A stretch of DNA of 64,000 nt from UBA922 sp964565405 (GTDB lineage: Bacteria > Patescibacteriota > Patescibacteriia > Magasanikbacterales > UBA922): NCBI GenBank assembly GCA_964565405.1, contig CAZMEW010000002.1, positions 31,147-95,146 of the forward strand, written 5' to 3'. Below are positions 8,183 to 16,264 of the stretch, one piece after another. The translations under genes and the position numbers were made by a program. How positions within the stretch are numbered: the stretch's first letter is position 1; each line of letters opens with the position of its first letter. The notes under the pieces are model-generated. The model saw only the letters and a list, made by a program, of their open reading frames with translations. It was not told where the DNA came from and did not search any database.

Positions 8183-9541
8183 ATGAGCAGTTTCAATATA
8201 AAATTCTTTGTAATCGCATTGGGAATTGCAATCGGATTTTTTTTGCTACCAGAACAAGTATCAGCTGCAATAAGTTGGAATACGAGTGCTTCCTTTAAAA
8301 CACCTGAAACATTACCAAACGCGGAAGCTAGCGCGACATGTTCACAATTTCATGACACAATACCGGTAACAGCAAATGAACCGCGAGCATATAATATAGG
8401 AGTTAGTGGTGCCACGGAAGACCCAGTGATCACATGTTTAAATTGTGGGCCGAACGCCTCTATTTCACCGGGAATATTACCAGGTTTGGGGAAATACGCG
8501 ACACTTACATGGAATATTCAGAATGAAGTTGTGGCTAAGTGGGACTGGACGTATATTAAAGTAGCAGCTCAAGTGGGCGGGGAAAAAATCTATGGAGCAA
8601 TTTGTATTAAAGTAGAACCGCGATACTCAAACATCCAAGTATGGACAGATAATGTCATTCCCTTAAGAACCGCCGCTCCTTCAATGTGTGAAGACAGTAA
8701 ATTAATGGGTGAAGTCAAAGTTGGTGAAAATAAAAAAATATCGTTTGAAACAAAACTTAGCAGTACAGTATCACCAGGAAGCACCGGGGATAAAACCTTT
8801 ACTTGTATTGATTGCAAAGGAAATACGACGTATAAAAAAAATAGTGACACCTCGGCAACTCTTGAGTGGGACACAACAGGGGTTGATCTAACAAAGTTTG
8901 GAAGCTATGCAATGTGGAGAGTCATTGTAAGTCGGACAGAAAACCAGGCTCAATTACAATTCGGATTAGCGTGTGTAAAAATTATAGGACGATGTGCAAA
9001 AACCGATGCCACTTCTTGTAAGGGTGAAACAGGATGTGTGTGGTTACCTGCGGGGAAATGTGTTTCAAATGATGATGTGAGTGTTAAATGTTCAGAAATA
9101 AGTGACCGGAATGTATGCGTATCTTTACTACATTGTAGATTCGAAGAGAATAGCAAGACTTGTTTATTAAAAAGCCAGGTAAATGTTGCGGAAGCAATAG
9201 ATGCGCAAATAGCACAGACACATGGCATGCCTGCGGGGTACACAGGTCCCCTGCCCCCCTGTGCGTTTACCGGCACTTGTAATAGTGTTGAAGATTTGGT
9301 TCAGCTTGGAGTGAATGTGGCGAACTGGCTATTCGGCATAATCGCCGGGTTAGGATTCGCATTTTTTGTGTATGGAGGACTGACCATGATATTGTCTTTT
9401 GGAAATGCGGAGAAAGTAAGCAGTGGAAAACAAATTCTCGTTGCCGCTGCCATTGGGATGATCATTGCGTTTTCCGCGTACGTGCTCATAAGTTTTGTTG
9501 TCAAGGCAATTGGGATTAATCCGAATTTGGTACCGTTTTAA
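8183..9541 (+). CDS. large VirB2/TrbC-like pilin-module protein with a Cys-rich ectodomain (array member 2)
   Basis: 452 residues. A signal peptide (about 1-29) is followed by two similar beta-rich segments, each holding a CxxC (CLNCGPNAS and CIDCKGNT) about 115 residues apart, which suggests an internal duplication. A Cys-dense stretch (CAKTDATSCKGETGC and onward) comes next, and then the two-helix C-terminal module with FFVYGGLTMILSFGNAEKVSSGKQ. The ectodomain fold is not recognised. Likely exported, with the C-terminus in the membrane. Confidence 0.7.
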   Translation: MSSFNIKFFVIALGIAIGFFLLPEQVSAAISWNTSASFKTPETLPNAEASATCSQFHDTIPVTANEPRAYNIGVSGATEDPVITCLNCGPNASISPGILPGLGKYATLTWNIQNEVVAKWDWTYIKVAAQVGGEKIYGAICIKVEPRYSNIQVWTDNVIPLRTAAPSMCEDSKLMGEVKVGENKKISFETKLSSTVSPGSTGDKTFTCIDCKGNTTYKKNSDTSATLEWDTTGVDLTKFGSYAMWRVIVSRTENQAQLQFGLACVKIIGRCAKTDATSCKGETGCVWLPAGKCVSNDDVSVKCSEISDRNVCVSLLHCRFEENSKTCLLKSQVNVAEAIDAQIAQTHGMPAGYTGPLPPCAFTGTCNSVEDLVQLGVNVANWLFGIIAGLGFAFFVYGGLTMILSFGNAEKVSSGKQILVAAAIGMIIAFSAYVLISFVVKAIGINPNLVPF

Positions 9542-9567
9542 TTTGAGAACAACTTTACATTAGTGCT

Positions 9568-10812
9568 ATGATCCAGAAATTAAAAAATACAGTACAACTA
9601 GGTATAGTTTTTTTTATTCTAACAATATTTTTTGATGTCGGTGCGGCGCTTGCGGTCACTCCTACAGCACAAAAAACTTCTCAAGGTGCTGTTGATAGGT
9701 ATACCTATGAAACAGCCTGTACCAATATCGGAAATACATTGAAGACAGCACGACATATTCTCGTGCCTACGAACGGATTTGGGGGACGAGTGTCATATGT
9801 ATATCTGCACGGAAACGATCAGCCGAATGGGTCGGATCTGTGTTCTGGCAAATATCATCTCTGTCAGGTGGCAGATGAGTTAGCGGAGGCGATTATCATT
9901 CCAGAAACCAAAGTTACAGGAAATAGCGTGTCACAAACGGTGAGTAGTGCGCAAATGAAGTGTGTGCTCGATGAAGCGCGTGCAGTCATGCTCGCGAATG
10001 GAGTAGAACTTCCAGCTACGTATAGTCTGGCTGCGCATAGCGCTGGTGCATGGTTGGCAAATAAAATTGTCGCGAACAATATTCAGGGCTACACGCTTCA
10101 GGATACTCTTATTTTCGATGGATGTTATGGAGGTGGAAATAATGGTACGGGCAGTGGGAACTGGTGTACCCAAATAGTGGGCAAGGTGCAGAAAATGTAT
10201 GTGTATTATCAAAATGGTGATGAAGGAACGCCCGCTGGTTCAAAAGCAGTAAAAGATAGTGCGCCAACAAAAGTCGTGTTATCCGAGGTGGGCGCAACGC
10301 ATTGGGAACTACCAGATCTGTGCTTTGCCGATCATAGGAGTGGGGATAGGTGTAAGGGGAGGGTAGATGCAACTGGGAGAGCAGCTTCGTGTCAGATCGA
10401 TGTTGATTGTGTAGAGTCGGGTCTCGTCTGTAGGGACGGAAGTTGTGTCAAAGATACTAGTGTGCCAGGTACATTAACTCCGCCTACCAGTGGCGGATCT
10501 TCGGCACCTTCGGCAGGTACTAGTGGTTGCCGACCTGGACAAGATTGTGTGCCATTGACCAACCCGCTTGCAACTACGGATATTAAGGTGATAATGGGTA
10601 ATACCATCAAAGTAGTGATGGGAATTGTCGGCTCGATAACGTTGGTGATATTTCTCTACGGAGGATTTCTCTGGCTCACATCTGGTGGAAATTCTGAGAA
10701 GATTCAGAAGGGGCTTCAAGCCATGCTGTGGGCAGGGATTGGTATCATTGTGGTTTTTAGTAGCTATGCTATAATTACGTTAATTTTAACGACCCTACAA
10801 CAGGCGCCGTAA
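9568..10812 (+). CDS. alpha/beta-hydrolase-like domain fused to a VirB2/TrbC-like module (array member 3)
   Basis: 414 residues. After a signal peptide (about 1-29), residues about 65-255 look like an alpha/beta hydrolase: VSYVYLHGNDQ resembles the oxyanion-hole strand, YSLAAHSAGAWLANKI contains a nucleophile-elbow-like H-S-A-G with a candidate Ser, LIFDGCYGGGN follows, and ATHWELP could supply the His. A Cys repeat of the same type as in the 6009 gene (CQIDVDCVESGLVCRDGSC) follows, then the two-helix module with FLYGGFLWLTSGGNSEK. It would place an esterase/peptidase-like domain on the outer face. The catalytic assignment is from motif shape only. Confidence 0.65.
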   Translation: MIQKLKNTVQLGIVFFILTIFFDVGAALAVTPTAQKTSQGAVDRYTYETACTNIGNTLKTARHILVPTNGFGGRVSYVYLHGNDQPNGSDLCSGKYHLCQVADELAEAIIIPETKVTGNSVSQTVSSAQMKCVLDEARAVMLANGVELPATYSLAAHSAGAWLANKIVANNIQGYTLQDTLIFDGCYGGGNNGTGSGNWCTQIVGKVQKMYVYYQNGDEGTPAGSKAVKDSAPTKVVLSEVGATHWELPDLCFADHRSGDRCKGRVDATGRAASCQIDVDCVESGLVCRDGSCVKDTSVPGTLTPPTSGGSSAPSAGTSGCRPGQDCVPLTNPLATTDIKVIMGNTIKVVMGIVGSITLVIFLYGGFLWLTSGGNSEKIQKGLQAMLWAGIGIIVVFSSYAIITLILTTLQQAP

Positions 10813-10856
10813 TAAAAATATGGAAGTAAAACTTCAAAGGAAGGGAGGTGAAGAAT

Positions 10857-11297
10857 GTGAGTATTAAATCAAACTTGTTAAAGTATCGAAATGTTTTATT
10901 TGCTATAGTAGCAATAGTAAGTGTCTTTACTGTTGCCCCAGTTCAGTTGGCACATGCAGCTGATGATCCTAATGATGCAACCGTAGAAGATGATTTCGGA
11001 CTTGATCCACTTAATGAGCTTAATGTTAGTCAAAGCAAGGACTCAGCTCAGGTAGTAATCGTTCGTATTATCAATCTCGCATTAACATTCCTTGGATTAA
11101 TCGCTGTTATCTTGATCCTCTGGGGAGGATTCAAATGGATGACTGCTGGAGGAAATGACGAGAACGTAGATGCGGCAAAGAAAATTATCATTGCAGCTGT
11201 AATTGGTCTTGCAATTATCATCTCAGCGTACGCAATCACGAATTTCTTTATTACATCAATCAAGAGTTCTGTGGAAGGTACTACCCCAGACCTCTAA
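10857..11297 (+). CDS. VirB2/TrbC-like small pilin-module protein (array member 4)
   Basis: About 146 residues: a signal peptide ending near AHAADD, a short acidic segment, then the two-helix module with GGFKWMTAGGNDENVDAAKK between the helices. I prefer the GTG at 10857, because the strong Shine-Dalgarno GGGAGGTGA (10843-10851) lies at ideal spacing before it; that motif overlaps the alternative GTG at 10848. The strong ribosome-binding site is unusual in this array and suggests high expression, as for a major pilin-like subunit. Confidence 0.75.
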   Translation: MSIKSNLLKYRNVLFAIVAIVSVFTVAPVQLAHAADDPNDATVEDDFGLDPLNELNVSQSKDSAQVVIVRIINLALTFLGLIAVILILWGGFKWMTAGGNDENVDAAKKIIIAAVIGLAIIISAYAITNFFITSIKSSVEGTTPDL

Positions 11298-11316
11298 TGA
11301 TAATAGGGATTTTGGC

Positions 11317-11376
11317 ACCCATACGGGTCTCAGAGTTTTCTCGGCATTATATATGTGTCGAGAAAGCTTTGACTCT
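11317..11376 (+). other. structured intergenic segment between array members 4 and 5
   Basis: ACCC/GGGT forms a small hairpin near 11317. After it AGAGT (11332-11336) pairs with ACTCT (11372-11376), and TTTCTCG (11337-11343) pairs with CGAGAAA (11359-11365). There is no T tract. It may shape mRNA processing or differential expression of the genes on either side. Confidence 0.45.
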
Positions 11377-11387
11377 CATATATTATT

Positions 11388-11816
11388 ATGAAAATGAAAA
11401 AAATTTTTACCTCGGTATTGCTCAGTATGTGCCTACTGATATTTTGTGGCTTATATCCAAGCTCTGTGATGGGAGAAGGATGTGACAAAGAAGGAGATAT
11501 ACTTGGTCTGAACTGCGCAAGCGAGCAATATTCAGGATTGAGTGGTCAGGATCCTCGCGTAATAACCGTAAGAATTATTAATTTCGCTCTTAGTTTGTTG
11601 GGAATTGTATCAGTGATTATCATTCTCTATGCCGGATTTACCTGGATGACTGCTGGAGGAAATGACGAGAAGGTGGGAAGCGCAAAAAAAATATTGTTCG
11701 CCGCTGTCATGGGACTCATTATTATCCTGGTTTCTTATTCACTTACGAGTTTCGTCCTGAGGTCGCTATGCAAGGCGACCGGATCCTGCGGGACCACCTA
11801 TGGCATTTTTAATTAG
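11388..11816 (+). CDS. VirB2/TrbC-like small pilin-module protein (array member 5)
   Basis: 142 residues with a signal peptide, an acidic stretch containing two Cys residues, and the two-helix module with YAGFTWMTAGGNDEKVGSAKK. The C-terminus has two further Cys residues (CKATGSC). The DNA coding for WMTAGGNDE is nearly identical to that of array member 4, pointing to recent duplication. It follows the structured spacer at 11317-11376. Confidence 0.75.
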   Translation: MKMKKIFTSVLLSMCLLIFCGLYPSSVMGEGCDKEGDILGLNCASEQYSGLSGQDPRVITVRIINFALSLLGIVSVIIILYAGFTWMTAGGNDEKVGSAKKILFAAVMGLIIILVSYSLTSFVLRSLCKATGSCGTTYGIFN

Positions 11817-11824
11817 TAGTTTGT

Positions 11825-12751
11825 ATGAAAAAAAAGTACGGAATAGTCGGCATTATCATTGCTTTTACACTATGCATGCTCGGTACTGTAGCGTTTGCTA
11901 CCAATGATCCGTCATATGGGCTCAATGATACGGCAAAAGCAGCAAAATTGAATACTGAGTCAAGTGTTCCAACAATCGCTGGAAACGTAATCGGAACATT
12001 ATTATCCATGATTTCAGTCCTATTCTTCGTATTGGTACTCTATGGAGGCATACTCTGGATGACTGCCCGGGGAAGTTCTGAGACAACAGAAAAAGCACTG
12101 AATACGATTATTGCTGCAACCATTGGTATTATCATAATCATGGGTGCTTACGCGCTAACCAATTTTGTATTTAAGCTGGGCGGGAATGTGGGTAGTAGCG
12201 GTAGTCAAGAGCAAGGTGATAGTGGAGGAAATAATTCACCAGTCTCAAGTGAGATATGGTGTCTCGCGGTAGACCGTTGTTCTCAACAGGGTGACAGTTG
12301 TCCGAGTGGGACTGATTATAGGTCTCAAGGTGATTGTTTAGCTGCCCTAGAGGAAGAAAGTCCGGCTCCAGATGGAGGAAATCAAGATCAATCATATTGC
12401 TATAATGATGATGTAGGTACGTGTAATCCTGGTTCTGGTGGAGGGTGTGAAAAAATCTTTACAGGCGGAAATGCACAAGCTGAATGTGAAGCATTCAGTG
12501 GAAAGAGATGTGGTATCAAAGTATATCAAGGTCAGACCGAGTGTGACTCAATATTTTTAGATTTTGACAGTAACAAATCAGACTGCGCACTGCCTTACTG
12601 TAAGTTGATAACAGATTGTCCTGCTGGCAGTGATTGCACTGACCACAGAGATGGTGTTTGGATGTGCGAAGATAACGGGGGGTGTAATAGTCTAAGTAAT
12701 ATACAGTGTGAGAGTACACCGGTATATGCAGAATACTGTGAATTGCAATAA
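11825..12751 (+). CDS. VirB2/TrbC-like module with a C-terminal Cys-rich ectodomain (array member 6)
   Basis: 308 residues. Here the order is reversed: a signal peptide, then the two-helix module (about 45-120, with VLYGGILWMTARGSSETTEK), and after it a Gly/Ser linker and about 170 residues very rich in Cys, with at least sixteen Cys. The repeated pattern C..(S/G)..C suggests several small disulfide-bonded units. If the tail is outside, it must leave the membrane after the second helix. The start is 8 bp after the previous stop. Confidence 0.7.
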   Translation: MKKKYGIVGIIIAFTLCMLGTVAFATNDPSYGLNDTAKAAKLNTESSVPTIAGNVIGTLLSMISVLFFVLVLYGGILWMTARGSSETTEKALNTIIAATIGIIIIMGAYALTNFVFKLGGNVGSSGSQEQGDSGGNNSPVSSEIWCLAVDRCSQQGDSCPSGTDYRSQGDCLAALEEESPAPDGGNQDQSYCYNDDVGTCNPGSGGGCEKIFTGGNAQAECEAFSGKRCGIKVYQGQTECDSIFLDFDSNKSDCALPYCKLITDCPAGSDCTDHRDGVWMCEDNGGCNSLSNIQCESTPVYAEYCELQ

Positions 12752-12760
12752 ATTTGAGTT

Positions 12761-13150
12761 ATGAAGATAAAAAAAATAACAAGAATTTCTTTTATCTTTA
12801 TTTCGTTACTATTTATTTCATTGCAGTTGACTAAAACAGCACAAGCCAAAAAAACCATAGAAGATGCAGGGTCAGCGCTCGAATCAGCAGTGAATCCGAC
12901 TGGTTTGCCCAAAGGTGAAGTGGCCACATATATTGGATCAGTTGCACAATGGCTCTTTGGACTACTCGGACTATTATTTTTTGGGCTAACACTATACGCG
13001 GGCGTGCTGTGGTTTACTGCACGTGGGGAAGATGAGCGAATCGCAAAAGCCCGCCAGACACTCATAACTGCAATCATTGGGATGATAATCGCAGTTAGTG
13101 CCTATGCAATAACCACATTTGTAACCAACGCAGCAATTCTCGGACAATAA
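12761..13150 (+). CDS. VirB2/TrbC-like small pilin-module protein (array member 7)
   Basis: 129 residues: a signal peptide, then the two-helix module with YAGVLWFTARGEDERIAKARQ, ending AILGQ. The gap to the gene before is 9 bp. No extra domain. Family assignment rests on the shared module and position in the array. Confidence 0.75.
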   Translation: MKIKKITRISFIFISLLFISLQLTKTAQAKKTIEDAGSALESAVNPTGLPKGEVATYIGSVAQWLFGLLGLLFFGLTLYAGVLWFTARGEDERIAKARQTLITAIIGMIIAVSAYAITTFVTNAAILGQ

Positions 13151-13162
13151 TTGTTAACTCAT

Positions 13163-13558
13163 ATGAAAAAACAAGTGCAATATTTACATAAGACGTGGTT
13201 CAAGATAACTGTGGGTGCACTAACCCTGCTGACCATACCGCATCGTACGATTGCCCAGGGCAATCTCAATAATGCAGGTGATAATTTGAAGAATGTCCAA
13301 AATGGAATAGGTGGGAATGTGCCAACCGATTTGTCGCTTATGGTTGGGAATGTGATAAAGGTAGTACTGAGTCTCGTGGGTATTATTTTTCTCATACTTA
13401 CGGTATATGCCGGCTATCTCTGGATGACTGCGCGTGGTGATGACGAGCAGGTGAATAAGGCAAAAGAAATTATCAAGTCATCAATCATGGGACTCTTTAT
13501 AGTGGTATCCTCATATGCGATTACGGTATTTATTACCTCTAGATTTAGTGGTCAATAA
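13163..13558 (+). CDS. VirB2/TrbC-like small pilin-module protein (array member 8)
   Basis: 131 residues from the ATG at 13163; an upstream TTG at 13151 in the same frame is less likely. A signal peptide ends near AQG, and the two-helix module follows with YAGYLWMTARGDDEQVNKAK. A 63-bp stretch (13403-13465) is identical to one in the next gene, so the pair is a very recent duplicate or has undergone gene conversion. It ends one base before the next start. Confidence 0.75.
   Translation: MKKQVQYLHKTWFKITVGALTLLTIPHRTIAQGNLNNAGDNLKNVQNGIGGNVPTDLSLMVGNVIKVVLSLVGIIFLILTVYAGYLWMTARGDDEQVNKAKEIIKSSIMGLFIVVSSYAITVFITSRFSGQ
13403..13465 (+). repeat. 63-bp direct repeat, copy 1
   Basis: Identical base for base to 13785-13847. 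It covers the loop and second-helix start of the pilin module (YAGYLWMTARGDDEQVNKAK). Sequence on either side has diverged. Confidence 0.9.
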
Positions 13559-13559
13559 T

Positions 13560-13964
13560 ATGAAAAAAGTTCACAGTATAAAATATATCATGTTAAGTGT
13601 CTTTGTATTTTTGAGTCTAGTAACTCAGACAGCGTTTGCTCAGAACCTAGGCATCGACGATGTACATAAGGCAGGACAGCAAGCGGGGTATAAGCAAGCA
13701 ACCGATACCAGTCTGTCAGAAAATATTGGAAAAATTATAACAATTTTATTCTCAATACTCGGTGTGTTGTTTACAGTCCTTATTGTATATGCCGGCTATC
13801 TCTGGATGACTGCGCGTGGTGATGACGAGCAGGTGAATAAGGCAAAAAATATTATTGGTCGGGCGGTGATTGGAATCATTATTCTACTTATGGCCTACAG
13901 TATCACCAACTTCGTGGTTCCACGAGTGATTGAAAGTACTGTACAAACTCCCACAGTCGAGTAA
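13560..13964 (+). CDS. VirB2/TrbC-like small pilin-module protein (array member 9)
   Basis: 134 residues from the ATG at 13560, one base after the previous stop; a longer frame from 13515 would overlap the preceding gene and has no signal peptide at its start. A signal peptide ends near AQN and the two-helix module carries the same YAGYLWMTARGDDEQVNKAK as member 8. The other parts of the two proteins differ clearly. Confidence 0.75.
   Translation: MKKVHSIKYIMLSVFVFLSLVTQTAFAQNLGIDDVHKAGQQAGYKQATDTSLSENIGKIITILFSILGVLFTVLIVYAGYLWMTARGDDEQVNKAKNIIGRAVIGIIILLMAYSITNFVVPRVIESTVQTPTVE
13785..13847 (+). repeat. 63-bp direct repeat, copy 2
   Basis: Identical to 13403-13465, 382 bp upstream; see array members 8 and 9. 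Confidence 0.9.
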
Positions 13965-13965
13965 T

Positions 13966-14370
13966 ATGTACAATCGTTTTAAACAGATTATCATAGCAAT
14001 TGTATTTGCGTGTTCACTACTACTAGGCACACCTCATTCAACCGTGCAAGCGACCAGTACAGAGCCAGATATACTTGAACAGTTGAATGCGGGGTCCAAA
14101 GCAGCGGGATATGGTACAAACGCCATCGATCCACGTATCGCCGTAGGAAACGGGATAAAACTCGTCCTTTCCCTTTTGGGAATAATATTCGTAGTATTAG
14201 TTTTTTATGCGGGGTTTCTTATTTTTAGTGCGGCAGGGGATGAAGAGAATATTGCAAAAGCAAAAAAAATTATTAGTTACGCGGTCATAGGACTCATTAT
14301 CATTATATCTGCTTATAGTATTACGAGTTTTATCACGAGCCGGATCGTAGCAGAGACGATCGGATACTAG
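13966..14370 (+). CDS. VirB2/TrbC-like small pilin-module protein (array member 10)
   Basis: 134 residues from the ATG at 13966, one base after the preceding stop. It has a signal peptide and the two-helix module with YAGFLIFSAAGDEENIAKAKK; the usual W-M-T is replaced by I-F-S. The in-frame ATG at 13930 lies inside the previous gene and is not used here. Part of the tightly packed block 12761-14926. Confidence 0.75.
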   Translation: MYNRFKQIIIAIVFACSLLLGTPHSTVQATSTEPDILEQLNAGSKAAGYGTNAIDPRIAVGNGIKLVLSLLGIIFVVLVFYAGFLIFSAAGDEENIAKAKKIISYAVIGLIIIISAYSITSFITSRIVAETIGY

Positions 14371-14377
14371 GTAAAAT

Positions 14378-14926
14378 ATGAAAACAATAAAAAAATTATT
14401 AGGTATCGGAGTGTTTATACTCTTTGTTTTGGGTATATTCTCACCTCTAGCGGTACAGGGGGATGCCAATCCCAAACCTTATCAAGGTTCAGAAATGGAA
14501 AGACAACTAAACGCGTTTGGAGGGAGTAATGGGGCGCAGTTGCAGTCGGCGACTGACCCAAGAATCGTAGTTGCACGACTTATCAAAATATTTTTGAGTG
14601 TTGTAGGGGTAGTGGCTGTAGCACTCGGTGCGTATGCAGGGTTTTTGATTATGACCTCAAGTGGAAACGAAGAAAAAATTGATGTAGGTAAAAAGATTCT
14701 CTTATATTGCGTCTCGGGGGTCGCGGTAATGCTCGCAGCCTATAGTATCGTGTATTTCATCTACGTGGGGATCTATAAGAGTTTTGAGAATCCTGCATCT
14801 TTTGGCTGTGATGGGGGAGTATATGTGAGATCAAATGATTCAGATCTCTATAATCCAGACACTATTCAGGAAGATACGATCCAGAGCGGGTATGTGGGCG
14901 ACTCTTTTGAATGGAGATGTAATTGA
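14378..14926 (+). CDS. VirB2/TrbC-like pilin-module protein with a short C-terminal tail (array member 11)
   Basis: 182 residues: a signal peptide, the two-helix module with YAGFLIMTSSGNEEKIDVGKK, then about 45 residues containing two Cys. It is the last gene of the array. Its 3' end overlaps the 3' end of the reverse-strand glycosyltransferase by 65 bp, and a palindromic terminator follows 18 bp after the stop. Confidence 0.75.
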   Translation: MKTIKKLLGIGVFILFVLGIFSPLAVQGDANPKPYQGSEMERQLNAFGGSNGAQLQSATDPRIVVARLIKIFLSVVGVVAVALGAYAGFLIMTSSGNEEKIDVGKKILLYCVSGVAVMLAAYSIVYFIYVGIYKSFENPASFGCDGGVYVRSNDSDLYNPDTIQEDTIQSGYVGDSFEWRCN

Positions 14927-16022
14927 GAATACGCCATCCATTAGGTCGCCCAGCTGGGCGACTTTTTTTTGTCTTTTCTTGAGAAAGATAAGTATGAGTA
15001 AGTTCAATGATACGAGCCGGATTGTTCGCATATCCACCAAGACCGTTTTTGATAATATGATTGGTATTAAATTCTTCTTGGCCGGGGATAGGATTAATTG
15101 CGATAAGCGGAACACCTGCGACTGAGCATTCAGTGGTGGTTAATCCTCCAGGCTTGCTTATAACCACCTGAGAGGCAGACATAAGGTGGGGAATGTCATC
15201 AATCCAGCCTAATGGTCGATACGTAATATGTTCGGGGGGGTGTAATTTTGAAAGTTGGTTAAATAATTTTTTGTTCTTTCCCGCAATCGCAAATATAGTA
15301 ACAGGTCGGGAAATATGTGAGAATAAATCTTTGACCGTATGTGCAATTTTAATCATTCCTTTACCACCTGAAAGTATGAGAATGATCGGTGATGGGGTGG
15401 GTAGGTGATATTTTGATCGAATCTCACGAAAAGAATGGGGTTCATAAAACCGAGGATCTACCGGGATACCGAATTCAAGAATACGGGAGGGGTGTATAGC
15501 GTATGTATGTATCAGTTCTTCTTTCATCTCGTGAGTACTTACGACGTAATCAGTATTACCTTCGACTACACACATCGGGTGAATACCATAGTCGGTGATA
15601 ATCTGAGTAAGAGGAATGACATGATTTTGTTTTTTCATCGCATGCATGAGAATTTCAGCAGGGAGAAAATTAGTTGTAATAATATGATCAGGATTGAATC
15701 GGACCACTTCGTCGAGAAATTCAAATGAATTAAGCATTTTTAAATAATCCGTAAGTGTGTGGTACATTTTGATAAATGCTTTATTGTCAGTCAACTTGAA
15801 TAATGATGACCAGACCGTAGGCAAATGTGAAGCCAAAAAACCATACCCTTCTGCGGTAGCTTTTTTCAGCACAGGAGTGATATAGTCAGCAATATCAATA
15901 TGTCTGCAGATAAGCTCTGGGAAATGAAGTTTGGCAGTATTTTGGAGTGCCAATCCAGCTTGGATGTGTCCTGCTCCTGCAGAAAGAGATACAATGAGAA
16001 TTTTTTTTCTTCGAATAGACAT
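14862..16022 (-). CDS. processive diacylglycerol glycosyltransferase-like / MGDG synthase family protein
   Basis: 386 residues. The N-terminus (KILIVSLSAGAGHIQAGLAL) matches the Gly-rich loop and GHxxAA-type motif of MGDG synthases and UgtP-like GT28 enzymes. The C-terminal half has PLGWIDDIPHLMSASQVVISKPGG and TTTECSVAGVPLIAINP, the nucleotide-sugar donor site. It would move a sugar from a UDP-sugar onto a membrane diacylglycerol, making glycolipids at the inner membrane face; galU nearby could supply UDP-glucose. The last 35 or so residues read through the terminator of the array and part of its last gene, so the native stop may have been lost. Confidence 0.85.
   Translation of the reverse strand: MSIRRKKILIVSLSAGAGHIQAGLALQNTAKLHFPELICRHIDIADYITPVLKKATAEGYGFLASHLPTVWSSLFKLTDNKAFIKMYHTLTDYLKMLNSFEFLDEVVRFNPDHIITTNFLPAEILMHAMKKQNHVIPLTQIITDYGIHPMCVVEGNTDYVVSTHEMKEELIHTYAIHPSRILEFGIPVDPRFYEPHSFREIRSKYHLPTPSPIILILSGGKGMIKIAHTVKDLFSHISRPVTIFAIAGKNKKLFNQLSKLHPPEHITYRPLGWIDDIPHLMSASQVVISKPGGLTTTECSVAGVPLIAINPIPGQEEFNTNHIIKNGLGGYANNPARIIELTHTYLSQEKTKKSRPAGRPNGWRILNYISIQKSRPHTRSGSYLPE
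14945..14971. terminator. palindromic terminator at the end of the pilin-module array
   Basis: GTCGCCCAGCTGGGCGAC (14945-14962) is a perfect palindrome followed by nine T on the + strand. It lies inside the coding end of the reverse-strand glycosyltransferase. Confidence 0.85.
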
Positions 16023-16075
16023 AGATCAGGAGGGGTAGTTCCCGAAGATAAGTATAGCAATTCCATGAAAACAAT

Positions 16076-16096
16076 AAAACGCCATGACGGCGTTTT
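16076..16096 (-). terminator. terminator of the split host tRNA-His gene
   Basis: AAAACGCC/GGCGTTTT with a 5-nt loop. On the minus strand it follows the 3' remnant of tRNA-His at 16116-16128, so it is most simply the original terminator of that tRNA, now 9.5 kb from its promoter. It may also serve the + strand. Confidence 0.7.
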
Positions 16097-16111
16097 ATGG
16101 TGAGATCCCCT

Positions 16112-16144
16112 TAGGGGTGACTAACGGGGCCTGGCCCAAGACTT
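16112..16144. other. attL junction of the integrated element
   Basis: Host side: the complement of a tRNA-His 3' end (16116-16126). Core GG at 16127-16128. Element side: gcctgg then the arm CCCAAGACTT (16135-16144). This arm is the inverted partner of AAGTCTTGGG at attR. Joined to the right end around GG it gives a 34-bp site laid out 10-6-2-6-10. Confidence 0.85.
16116..16128 (-). pseudogene. tRNA-His(GTG) 3' fragment, separated from its 5' part by the element
   Basis: Read on the minus strand this gives the T-stem 3' strand (CCCGT), the acceptor strand TAGTCAC and C73. TAGTCAC pairs with GTGGCTA at 25655-25661 over 7 positions with one G-T pair. Together with 25602-25662 it rebuilds a 72-nt tRNA-His, the same length as the intact copy at 17597. 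Confidence 0.85.
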
Positions 16145-16147
16145 TCG

Positions 16148-16153
16148 TATAAT
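16148..16153 (+). promoter_or_regulatory. candidate -10 box at the element's left end
   Basis: TATAAT lies 112 bp before the GHKL ATPase gene. No clear -35 precedes it in the integrated state. In the circular form this segment would also be coding for the recombinase C-terminus. Confidence 0.4.
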
Positions 16154-16264
16154 AGCAGCTTTATGGAGAAGGGTGCAATTATTGAATTGTGATGAACTAA
16201 TTGCGGATAAAGATGATTCTGCGTCTATGGCAGCAGAGCAGGGAAGGTGTTAGAATAGCCGTAT

